From Moraxella pluranimalium (lineage in GTDB: Bacteria > Pseudomonadota > Gammaproteobacteria > Pseudomonadales > Moraxellaceae): a DNA stretch of 64,000 nucleotides. The DNA lies in assembly GCF_002014825.1 (NCBI RefSeq), contig NZ_MUYU01000005.1:62001-126000 (forward strand), written 5' to 3'. The notes under the pieces are model-generated. The model saw only the letters and a program-made list of their open reading frames with translations. It was not told where the DNA came from and made no database searches. Position numbers and translations under genes: made by a program. Shown in pieces: positions 27,026-34,874 of this stretch; the first letter of the stretch is position 1; the number at the start of each line of letters is the position of its first letter.

Positions 27026-27503
27026 CGCCAAAAAATCTATGTAAAAAATAACCACTTATCCTGCATAGATAGCGCTGTATTATCAGCGGTATTTGGCGTC
27101 TACCAAAAATATCTAGAAAGTGATACACTAGGCTTAACCAATGCCACCCAAGAAATCAAATCCATCATCAAAGAGCGTGGCTCTAAAAGCCTGCAAATTG
27201 ATGGACACAGCCGTGGTACACTCACCATCACCAATGCTTATTCATCATTACTCAATGATGGTGATGCTGGCAAGTACAGCAACCTACGCACCAACATGGT
27301 TGGTGCCGCTGCCAATGTCAACAATGCAGACGAAAAACTGGCGGAACTACAAAGTCGTAATACAGGTAGCTATACTGAACAACAAAAATCAGGGTTTGTT
27401 AAATGACGGTTTATTAAAATGGGAAGCAATATACAAACCTAAGATAAACAGTACAACAAATACTGTTGAGAATCAAGAAGTCCTAAAGGAGAGCGATAAA
27501 TGA
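27026..27503 (+). pseudogene. C-terminal fragment of a TpsA/FhaB-type secreted protein, frameshifted
   Basis: An open frame with no start runs from 27026 to a stop at 27403-27405. Residues such as VYQKYLESDTLGLTN and LQIDGHSRGTLTITNAY match the C-terminal lipase-like region (GHSRG elbow) of filamentous-haemagglutinin/TpsA proteins. That includes the later NMVGAAANVNNADEKLAEL segment. At an A5 run (27384-27388) the frame stops soon afterwards. Removing one A joins it to a frame ending LKESDK at 27503, whose TGA overlaps the lipoprotein ATG. This is therefore a 5'-truncated, frameshifted remnant of a two-partner-secretion effector. Confidence 0.75.
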
Positions 27504-27853
27504 CCGCAATTAAATTGGCTGTTTTGATATGCGTTACAAGCCTGTTGAATGGTTGTATATTGTTTATGTTTGCTGATAGGTCTGGACCTCCGCCAATAGG
27601 ATATGAGGTATTTCAAGGCTATCATATTCGTGATGATGAAATTATAAAACAAGATATGAGAGATTGTGGTTTTCCAAATGTAATGAATGAATCCGAATAT
27701 TACAATACAAATTTAAATGCCTATGTGCAATCTCATATTTGTATGGAGCAAAAAGGATATAAAAAACGCAGTCGTCGCGAAATATGTGAGGCTTACCCAG
27801 AAACCGAAGCCTGCCAAAAGCATCTTAGTGAAATGCGAAGTAAGAAAAATTAG
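27500..27853 (+). CDS. Small lipoprotein, possible immunity/accessory protein of the TpsA remnant
   Basis: The protein has 117 residues. The signal peptide ends in the lipobox LLNGC (Cys19). The mature part is Cys- and Tyr-rich (DMRDCGFPN, SHICMEQKGY, REICEAYPETEAC) and recalls small lipoproteins found beside phage or contact-dependent toxin loci. AAAGGAG gives a strong ribosome-binding site, and the ATGA overlap with the preceding repaired frame suggests translational coupling. An immunity role is inferred from position only. It may be an orphan survivor of a decayed module. Confidence 0.7.
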   Translation: MTAIKLAVLICVTSLLNGCILFMFADRSGPPPIGYEVFQGYHIRDDEIIKQDMRDCGFPNVMNESEYYNTNLNAYVQSHICMEQKGYKKRSRREICEAYPETEACQKHLSEMRSKKN

Positions 27854-27901
27854 CAATGACCATTCATTTCCAAGGTCATAAATCTGAATCCGCCTTTACC
27901 A

Positions 27902-27931
27902 TAAAAAACACCCTGTGATTGAATCACAGGG
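27902..27931 (-). terminator. Intrinsic terminator after yciB
   Basis: CCCTGTGAT pairs perfectly with ATCACAGGG around a 3-nt loop. On the minus strand it is followed by a T run, 8 bp after the yciB stop. Confidence 0.9.
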
Positions 27932-27938
27932 TAGTCCC

Positions 27939-28550
27939 TTATTGAATATCTTTACGGATATGATGCCGTAAGCTATAAAACATCACCGCAATAAAGCCAA
28001 ACATCACAATCATATCACCAAAGGCGGTAAATTCGCCCCAATATTTGCCACCAGCAAGCACAAAAGCAAAAAATGCGTGCAAGCCTGCCATCACGCCAAA
28101 CATCCCCGCCCATGCCAGATTGAGCTTGTGCCAACCTGATTGGGTGAGTTCAAAGACAGGCCCGAACAGTTTTTTGACAATCGGTGTCTTATCTTTGGCA
28201 AAAATCGGCGAGATAAGCAAACCGCCGGCAAAGACGAGATTGATAATAATAGCTTTTAGGCGGATATAATAATCATCGGACAAAGCCAGCGTAATCCCAC
28301 CAAACACGATGGTCATCAGTAGCACGAACCATTGTTGTTTTTCTAGGCGAAATTTTTGGCTGATAAATAAAAAGCCATAAACGATGACCGTCGAGACAAT
28401 CAGACCTGCGGTCGCCACAAGCACATGATTATTATCCACGCCTGCCGAACCGATGAGCTGCAAGATGGGATGCTCGGTATTGGTCGGCTCGGTGGTCTTG
28501 TATAAATAAAAAAAGACAATCAGTGGAATAAAATCAATCAAGGCTTTCAT
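27939..28550 (-). CDS. yciB: Inner-membrane protein YciB (IspZ, septation)
   Basis: The product is a 203-residue polytopic inner-membrane protein with about five to six helices. It begins MKALIDFIPLIVFFYLYK, the family-defining start, and contains FGGITLALSDDYYIRLK and KKLFGPVFEL. YciB interacts with cell-elongation and division proteins and affects envelope integrity. Its own terminator and the TpsA remnant now separate it from yciI. The 135 bp upstream contain a large imperfect hairpin. Confidence 0.95.
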   Translation of the reverse strand: MKALIDFIPLIVFFYLYKTTEPTNTEHPILQLIGSAGVDNNHVLVATAGLIVSTVIVYGFLFISQKFRLEKQQWFVLLMTIVFGGITLALSDDYYIRLKAIIINLVFAGGLLISPIFAKDKTPIVKKLFGPVFELTQSGWHKLNLAWAGMFGVMAGLHAFFAFVLAGGKYWGEFTAFGDMIVMFGFIAVMFYSLRHHIRKDIQ

Positions 28551-28594
28551 ATCAGATATCTTAATAATAATTCACAATGAAATTCACAATGAAA

Positions 28595-28660
28595 ACTTGC
28601 CAAGTGCCAATTTGTTAAATAATTTGTAATGATTATATAACAAATCAACACTTAGCAAGT
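28595..28660. repeat. Imperfect long inverted repeat between lon and yciB
   Basis: Arms of 22 nt (28595-28616 and 28639-28660) pair at about 17 positions: ACTTGC/GCAAGT, AGTG/CACT and ATTTGTT/AACAAAT, with symmetric internal loops around a 22-nt AT-rich loop. No T tract follows, so it is not a classical terminator. Confidence 0.6.
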
Positions 28661-28685
28661 CATTAATCAAACAACGCCAAACAGC

Positions 28686-31121
28686 TTAGCTGACGACTTT
28701 ATCCGATGGGGCATCATGAGTGATTGCCTTTGGTGGGATAGGGCGTAGCTTTTCGACCAAAGCCACTGCCAGCACTTCATCGATACTTTCAACAGGGGTG
28801 ATAATCAGACCCGCCTTGACATTGTCAGGAATCTCTGCCAAATCACGCTCGTTCGACTTTGGAATCAGTACTTGCTTGATGCCACCACGATGAGCGGCGA
28901 GCAGTTTTTCTTTGAGTCCGCCGATACGCAGTACCTTGCCACGCAGGGTTACTTCACCAGTCATGGCGATATCTGCACGGATGGCGATGCCTGTCAGTGC
29001 CGAGACGATGGCGGTGGTCAGGGCGATACCTGCTGATGGGCCGTCTTTTGGCGTTGCACCTTCGGGCATATGGATGTGCAAATCGGTATTTTTGAATTTT
29101 TCATAATCAATACCAAATCGCTCGCCCCCTGCTCGTACGACGCTCATCGCCGCTCGGATGGATTCTTTCATCACATCACCGAGAGAGCCTGTGAACACCA
29201 GCTCGCCTTTGCCCTGCATGGTCGCAGACTCGATGGTCAGTAGCTCACCGCCGACCGATGTCCAAGCAAGCCCTGTGATACGACCGACTTCAGGGTCTTT
29301 TTCGGCAAGTCCATAGTCAAATGGCTTGACGCCTAAGTACTCACTGATGTTGTCATCAGTGATGTGTAGGGTGTTGACCACAGCGCCTTTTTTGGGCTTA
29401 GTGCCGTGCGTTTCGACTTGGGCACGCACTGCTTTGCGGCTGATTTTGTTAATTTCTCTTTCAAGATTACGCACGCCTGCTTCACGAGTGTAATGGCGGA
29501 TGATGCTAGTGATGGCATCATCAGTGATGTCAAGCTCGCTGTCTTTGAGACCGTTTTGTTCTAGGGCTTTTGGCACGAGATAATTATTAGCAATCGCCAG
29601 TTTCTCATCTTCGGTATAGCCCGGCAAGCGGATGACTTCCATACGGTCAAGCAAGGCAGGCGGAATGTTCATGCTATTGGCAGTACAGATGAACATCACT
29701 TGTGATAAGTCCAAATCTAGATCAAGATAATGATCATTAAACGCTTTATTCTGTGATGGATCAAGTACTTCTAACAGCGCTGATGCGGGATCACCACGGA
29801 AATCTTGTGCCATCTTATCGATTTCGTCTAATAAGAACAGCGGGTTTTTGACTTCGACTTTTGATAATGACTGCACAATCTTACCCGGCATCGCACCGAT
29901 ATAAGTACGGCGATGACCACGGATTTCAGCTTCATCACGCACGCCACCGAGTGCCATACGCACAAACTTACGACCTGTGGCACGAGCGATACTCTCGCCA
30001 AGTGATGTCTTACCCACGCCCGGCGGCCCGACTAGGCACAGGATTGGACCACGGATTTGCTTGACACGAGATTGCACCGCCAGATACTCTAGGATGCGGT
30101 CTTTGACATCGTCAAGTCCGTAGTGGTCCTTATCGAGCGTTTCTTTGGCTTTATCAAGATTAATCGAGACTTTGCTTGCCTTATTCCACGGTGTATCCAA
30201 AATCCACTCAACATAGCCACGCACCACCGATGCTTCTGATGATGTGGCAGGCATCATTTTTAGCTTGCGAAATTCTGATTCGGCTTTTTTGCGGACATCA
30301 TCGGGTAGGTCAGCATCTTTTAGGCGATTTTCGAGTTCGACATCGTCATCATCAGCGCCATTGTTCAAATCCGATAGCTCATTTTTAATCGCTTTCATCT
30401 TTTCGTTTAGAAAATATTCACGCTGATTATTTTCCATCTGCTTACGCACGGTGTCTTGCAGTTCGTTTTCGATGGTGCGTTCGGTTTTGGCAGAAGTCAG
30501 ATAATCGCACAGAATAGTGAAATATTCTTCGGCATCCGATGATTCAAGCAGTTGTTGTTTTTTGTCCAAAGCTAGCTGTGTGCGTGTCGCCACAAAGTAC
30601 ATCAGCTCAAGCAGATTGTCGATTTTGCCTGCGACACGAGTCAGCTCACGAGCATTACGCAGGCTGTTGTCGGCATATTCACCAAATAGCTCAAGCAAGG
30701 TTTTGATGCGGGCATCGCTGTCATCAGTACTCAGCGAAATTTCGACATCAGCAGGCACGAAGCTAGACAATAGGCTCTCGGCAGGGTCATCATCGACTGT
30801 GGTGATGGCGTTGATATGTACACGGCTTAGGCCTTCGATGAGCACCTTTAGGCATTTGTCATCGGTGTCGTGTGGCATGGTGCTGACGATACGGCAACGA
30901 GTGCCGAATTGGTACAGATTATCCGTGCTAATCTCTTCGCTAAGCGAATCTTTTTGGGAGACGACAATCAGCTCGCCATCATAGACATCTTGGGCAAGCT
31001 CGATGGCTTTGATGGATTGTTCACGACCGACAAATAGGGCGATTTGCATATGTGGATAGACGACCACATCACGCACCGCCAATAAAGGTAGGATTTCTAA
31101 GGATTTCTTTGTTTTGCTCAT
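28686..31121 (-). CDS. lon: ATP-dependent protease Lon
   Basis: Lon is a homohexameric cytosolic AAA+ serine protease that removes misfolded and regulatory proteins. The 811-residue protein has the N-terminal substrate domain starting LEILPLLAVRDVVVYPHM. The Walker A GPPGVGKTS is at about residue 360, with Walker B LLDEIDKM. The protease domain has the catalytic Ser in PKDGPSAGIA and the Lys in GGLKEKLLAAHRGG. It is slightly longer than the E. coli enzyme (784). No clear heat-shock (sigma-32) promoter was recognised in the 300 bp upstream. Confidence 0.98.
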   Translation of the reverse strand: MSKTKKSLEILPLLAVRDVVVYPHMQIALFVGREQSIKAIELAQDVYDGELIVVSQKDSLSEEISTDNLYQFGTRCRIVSTMPHDTDDKCLKVLIEGLSRVHINAITTVDDDPAESLLSSFVPADVEISLSTDDSDARIKTLLELFGEYADNSLRNARELTRVAGKIDNLLELMYFVATRTQLALDKKQQLLESSDAEEYFTILCDYLTSAKTERTIENELQDTVRKQMENNQREYFLNEKMKAIKNELSDLNNGADDDDVELENRLKDADLPDDVRKKAESEFRKLKMMPATSSEASVVRGYVEWILDTPWNKASKVSINLDKAKETLDKDHYGLDDVKDRILEYLAVQSRVKQIRGPILCLVGPPGVGKTSLGESIARATGRKFVRMALGGVRDEAEIRGHRRTYIGAMPGKIVQSLSKVEVKNPLFLLDEIDKMAQDFRGDPASALLEVLDPSQNKAFNDHYLDLDLDLSQVMFICTANSMNIPPALLDRMEVIRLPGYTEDEKLAIANNYLVPKALEQNGLKDSELDITDDAITSIIRHYTREAGVRNLEREINKISRKAVRAQVETHGTKPKKGAVVNTLHITDDNISEYLGVKPFDYGLAEKDPEVGRITGLAWTSVGGELLTIESATMQGKGELVFTGSLGDVMKESIRAAMSVVRAGGERFGIDYEKFKNTDLHIHMPEGATPKDGPSAGIALTTAIVSALTGIAIRADIAMTGEVTLRGKVLRIGGLKEKLLAAHRGGIKQVLIPKSNERDLAEIPDNVKAGLIITPVESIDEVLAVALVEKLRPIPPKAITHDAPSDKVVS

Positions 31122-31368
31122 CGTTGTTGTTTCCTTATTAAAGTGATGGGTGGTTTATGGTGGCAAGGCGGATAAATTACAAGTCAAGACAGGCGAAATT
31201 TGCCCCAAAATTTGGCAAAGCATGGCTTTGGTGCTACCCAAATCTTGCCAAAATGTTACTATTGTTAAATTGTATATAACAATTTAATTGATAACTAATT
31301 GATTTTTAATGGTATTTTATCAAATGGTCTGTGGATAAATAAGGTATAATAACGCACGAAAAATCTTG

Positions 31369-31395
31369 ACCAAGTCGGTATTTGACCGTCTTGGT
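31369..31395 (+). promoter_or_regulatory. Hairpin in the 5' UTR of the antiporter gene
   Basis: ACCAAGTCGGT (31369-31379) pairs with ACCGTCTTGGT (31385-31395), with one T-T mismatch and a 5-nt loop. A TATAAT at 31345-31350 would start transcription near 31357, so the hairpin lies early in a leader of about 60 nt. It may be an RNA stabiliser or a regulatory element. Confidence 0.5.
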
Positions 31396-31418
31396 ATGTG
31401 GTATTAAATAGGTGAACT

Positions 31419-32735
31419 ATGATGATAAATGCAGTATTGCTTGCAGTCATTGTGATGGTGGGGCTGTCGCTGGCTCGTGTCCATGTGGTGCTAAGCCTTG
31501 TGATTGGTGCGCTCGTGGGTGGTCTTGTGGCAGGTATGTCGGTAGCGGATACGCTGACGGCGTTTCAAGGTGGTATCAAAAATGGCGCTGAAATTGCGCT
31601 GTCTTATGCGATGCTTGGGGCGTTTGCGATGGCGATTGCACATTCAGGCTTGCCACAGATGATTGCTGATAAGCTGATTATGAAAGTGAACAACACTGAT
31701 GGCGCAGGTAAGCTTAAGTGGCTATTGTGCGGGATTTTGGTGGTGATGGCGATGATGTCGCAGAACATTGTGCCGATTCACATTGCCTTTATTCCGCTGA
31801 TTGTGCCGCCACTATTATTGGTGATGAATCGCTTGCAACTTGACCGCCGTGCGGTGGCGTGTATTTTGACCTTTGGTTTGGTCAATACTTATATGTTTAT
31901 CCCTTATGGCTTTGGTGATATTTTCTTAAATCAGATTATCCTAAAAAATGTCAATGACGCTGGCATGGCGACAGGTGATATCTCGATGATGAAAACCATG
32001 ACCATTCCCGCGCTTGGGATGCTATTGGGCTTGCTCATTGCCGTGTTTGTGACTTATCGCAAGCCACGTGCTTATCGTGATATTGAGATTGCCAAAGAAA
32101 CACCAGCTAAGGCAGTCAATGGCTATGATGTGGCGGTGGCTGTTGGGGCGATTTTGGTAGCACTTGGTGCACAGCTGATGACAGATTCGCTACTGATTGG
32201 CTCGCTCGTGGGTTTTGCGGTGTTTATGGCGACAGGCGTGGTCAAATGGCGTGAAGCCAATGATGTCTTTAATGATGGCATCAAGATGATGGCGATGATT
32301 GGCTTTATCATGATTTGTGCGCAGGGCTTTGCCGAAGCGATGAAAGCCACAGGGCAGATTGACACCCTAGTGGATGGGGCGATGCAACTGTTTGGTGGGA
32401 ATAAGGCGATGGCAGCGCTTGCGATGCTGATTGTGGGCTTGATTGTGACTTTGGGCATTGGCTCATCGTTCTCGACAGTGCCAATCATTGCCACCATCTA
32501 TGTACCGCTGTGCATGGCGATGGGCTTTAGTGTACCTGCGACGGTGGCACTGGTGGCAACAGCAGGCGTACTGGGTGATGCAGGCTCGCCGGCATCTGAC
32601 TCGACGCTTGGCCCGACGATGGGACTCGATGCTGATGGTCAGCATGATCATATCAAAGACAGCGTCGTGCCGACCTTTATTCACTATAACATTCCGCTTA
32701 TTATCTTTGGTTGGGTTGCGGCGATGGTGCTGTGA
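31419..32735 (+). CDS. Na+/H+ antiporter family transporter (YuiF/NhaC-like)
   Basis: The product is a 438-residue polytopic inner-membrane protein with about 11-12 helices. It is a full-length Na+/H+ antiporter-superfamily protein, with paired re-entrant motifs such as MSQNIVPIHIAFIPLIVPPLL and ATAGVLGDAGSPASDSTLGPT near the C-terminus. Some homologues were annotated as histidine permeases, so cation/proton exchange and amino-acid transport both remain possible. It is monocistronic, with a hairpin-containing leader and a strong terminator. Confidence 0.88.
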   Translation: MMINAVLLAVIVMVGLSLARVHVVLSLVIGALVGGLVAGMSVADTLTAFQGGIKNGAEIALSYAMLGAFAMAIAHSGLPQMIADKLIMKVNNTDGAGKLKWLLCGILVVMAMMSQNIVPIHIAFIPLIVPPLLLVMNRLQLDRRAVACILTFGLVNTYMFIPYGFGDIFLNQIILKNVNDAGMATGDISMMKTMTIPALGMLLGLLIAVFVTYRKPRAYRDIEIAKETPAKAVNGYDVAVAVGAILVALGAQLMTDSLLIGSLVGFAVFMATGVVKWREANDVFNDGIKMMAMIGFIMICAQGFAEAMKATGQIDTLVDGAMQLFGGNKAMAALAMLIVGLIVTLGIGSSFSTVPIIATIYVPLCMAMGFSVPATVALVATAGVLGDAGSPASDSTLGPTMGLDADGQHDHIKDSVVPTFIHYNIPLIIFGWVAAMVL

Positions 32736-32784
32736 TGGTATCTGGTACAATTGGCAAATCCGATGTGTGATGTGCCAATGATAT

Positions 32785-32824
32785 AAAAAATCAGGCTGAA
32801 ATTGGTTTTCAGCCTGATTTTTTT
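32785..32824 (+). terminator. Bidirectional terminator between the antiporter and Kef-like genes
   Basis: A 12-bp perfect stem (ATCAGGCTGAAA with its complement), a 5-nt loop, A6 before it and T7 after it, lies between two convergent genes. Confidence 0.95.
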
Positions 32825-32844
32825 GGCAATATTAAATGGGTGGG

Positions 32845-34710
32845 TTAATCGCTACTTTGCCCAAGATAAGTCCCGCTTCTTGGCTGCCAATCAATCTCTT
32901 CACCACGCATCAGCTTATCGATCATCACTTTGGTATCGGCACGATGCTCGTTCAATAGGCTAATCATGTGCGTGTTTTTGTAGCGACCGATATTAGGATC
33001 ATAAGTCTCGGCAGCACTTGCCACGCCATCACGATCACGGTGGTGATACAGATGGGCGATACGCTCGGCGATGTCATTATCCATCCCCAGAATCTCAAGT
33101 GCTGTCTTGGCACTGCGCACCGCCGAGTCAAAGGTCTCACGAATCACCGCATTTGCGCCTGCATGATGTAGCTGATAGGCGTGAATACGGTCATAAGCAC
33201 GAGCAACGATAGGCAGATCGGGATAATCATGGCGTAGATGCTTGACGATGCTAGATGCCTTTTGGGGATCATTGATGGCGATCACCACAAGCTTTGCTTT
33301 GGCAACGCCTGCCATCTCAAGCAAATCAAAACGAGTCGCATCGCCATAATAGGTCTTGACACCCAGACTTGCCAAGCCATCGACATGATCGGCATCACTA
33401 TCAATCAAGGTTGTCTGATAGCCACAAGCGGTCATCATACCGTTCACCACTTGTCCGTATCTGCCGTGACCTAGAATGATGATTGGGTTTTCTTCATCAA
33501 TCTGATCGCTATCACGCTCACTGCTATCACGCTCACTGCTATTGCCTTTTTGACTGGTTAATTTGCCATGAATCACCAAAAATAGCGGTGTCAGCACCAT
33601 CGACAGCACGACAATCGCAGTCAGATTGGCGTGTGTGGTGGCATCGATGACCGACTGCGTCGCAGCAGCTGAGAACAGCACAAAGGCAAATTCACCCCCT
33701 TGAGCCATCATGACCGCACGCTCGGTGGCGATGGCATGGTCGGATTTGGTCAGGCGAGCTGCTACATAAATCCAAATACCTTTGGTCGCCATCAGTGCAA
33801 TCACACCCAGTGTGATCAGCTGCCAGTTATTTGCCACCACCGACAAATCCAGTGCCATGCCAACGCCTAAGAAAAACAAACCTAACAGCAATCCACGAAA
33901 CGGCTCAATATCCGCTTCTAGCTGATGGCGAAAGCTGGACTCAGATAATAGCACGCCTGCGACAAACGCCCCCATTGCCATTGACAGTCCGCCAAGCTCC
34001 ATCAGTAGTGCAGAACCCAGCACCACTAGCAGGGCGGCAGCAGTCATGATCTCACGCACGCCAGTTTTGGCAAGTATCTTAAACAAAGGATTAATCAGCA
34101 CGCGACCAGCAAAAAACAGTGCCAGCAATGAACCAATCGCCACCAAAATCGACTGCCAAGCAGGCGTCTCGCTCGTATGCACCACAGGTGACAAGAACGC
34201 CACAATGGCAAGCAGTGGCACGATGAGCAAATCTTCAAACAGCAAAATCGACACCATGCTTTGACCTTTGGCAGTGCCAAGCTCATTATTCTCACCAAGA
34301 CTTGACATGACAATAGCTGTCGAAGTCAGCACAAAGCCTGCCGCACCGATGAACGCCACTTGCCATGATGCGCCAAACAGCATAATCACCGCCGTCATCA
34401 AGGCAGTTGCACCCAAGACTTGTAATGAGCCGAGTCCAAAAATCTGCCGACGCAGTCCCCATAGATGCGCAGGCTGCATCTCAAGCCCGATGATGAATAA
34501 GAACATCACCACGCCAAGCTCGGCCACATGAATGATGGTCTGCGGATCGGTAAATATCCCCAAACCAAACGGGCCAATCAATAGACCGCCTGCCAAATAA
34601 CCAAGGACTGAACCCAGTCCAATTTTGCGAAAAATCGGCACTGCAATCACTGCTGCACCCAGTAGGGTAACAACTTTGATCAACTCACCTGCCATGCCTG
34701 CTTCGGCCAT
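32845..34710 (-). CDS. Kef-type K+/H+ (CPA2) antiporter with RCK domain
   Basis: The protein has 621 residues. About 12 membrane helices carry the CPA2 motifs GYLAGGLLIGPFGLG and FIIGLEMQPAHLWGLRRQIFG. A cytosolic RCK/TrkA-N domain follows with the nucleotide-binding ILGHGRYGQVV near residue 412. It is closest in plan to KefB/KefC, the glutathione-gated potassium efflux systems, but no KefF/KefG partner gene is adjacent. The linker before the RCK domain holds a perfect 15-bp tandem duplication (SSERD SSERD). The real ligand is unverified. Confidence 0.92.
   Translation of the reverse strand: MAEAGMAGELIKVVTLLGAAVIAVPIFRKIGLGSVLGYLAGGLLIGPFGLGIFTDPQTIIHVAELGVVMFLFIIGLEMQPAHLWGLRRQIFGLGSLQVLGATALMTAVIMLFGASWQVAFIGAAGFVLTSTAIVMSSLGENNELGTAKGQSMVSILLFEDLLIVPLLAIVAFLSPVVHTSETPAWQSILVAIGSLLALFFAGRVLINPLFKILAKTGVREIMTAAALLVVLGSALLMELGGLSMAMGAFVAGVLLSESSFRHQLEADIEPFRGLLLGLFFLGVGMALDLSVVANNWQLITLGVIALMATKGIWIYVAARLTKSDHAIATERAVMMAQGGEFAFVLFSAAATQSVIDATTHANLTAIVVLSMVLTPLFLVIHGKLTSQKGNSSERDSSERDSDQIDEENPIIILGHGRYGQVVNGMMTACGYQTTLIDSDADHVDGLASLGVKTYYGDATRFDLLEMAGVAKAKLVVIAINDPQKASSIVKHLRHDYPDLPIVARAYDRIHAYQLHHAGANAVIRETFDSAVRSAKTALEILGMDNDIAERIAHLYHHRDRDGVASAAETYDPNIGRYKNTHMISLLNEHRADTKVMIDKLMRGEEIDWQPRSGTYLGQSSD
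33529..33558. repeat. 15-bp perfect tandem duplication in the Kef-like gene
   Basis: CTATCACGCTCACTG occurs twice head to tail (33529-33543 and 33544-33558), with a partial third copy. It is in frame and encodes the repeated SSERD in the linker between membrane and RCK domains. Confidence 0.9.
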
Positions 34711-34761
34711 ATTTCACCTTCAATATTGTGTCAAAATTATCACAATGATTTCAAAAACTAC

Positions 34762-34791
34762 AAAAAAAGACAGCATACCGTATATGCTGTC
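34762..34791 (-). terminator. Intrinsic terminator after corA
   Basis: GACAGCATA/TATGCTGTC is a 9-bp stem with a 5-nt loop, followed on the minus strand by T7. It lies 84 bp after the corA stop and ahead of the Kef-like gene. Confidence 0.88.
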
Positions 34792-34874
34792 ATCTTAACT
34801 GAAAATTAAAAATTTCACCAATACTATCAGAAAAAATAAGAAAATCTTATGGACTGATTATTTATCTTGATAAA

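Noticed and set aside
27141..27503. Open frame starting MPPKKSNPSSK as a gene
   Set aside because: Its first part is out of frame with the recognisable TpsA-like sequence; only its last part is meaningful, as the continuation after a frameshift.
30517..30984. 155-residue Ser-rich frame antisense to lon
   Set aside because: It is the antisense shadow of the Lon N-terminal domain; the Ser richness mirrors acidic and Leu codons.
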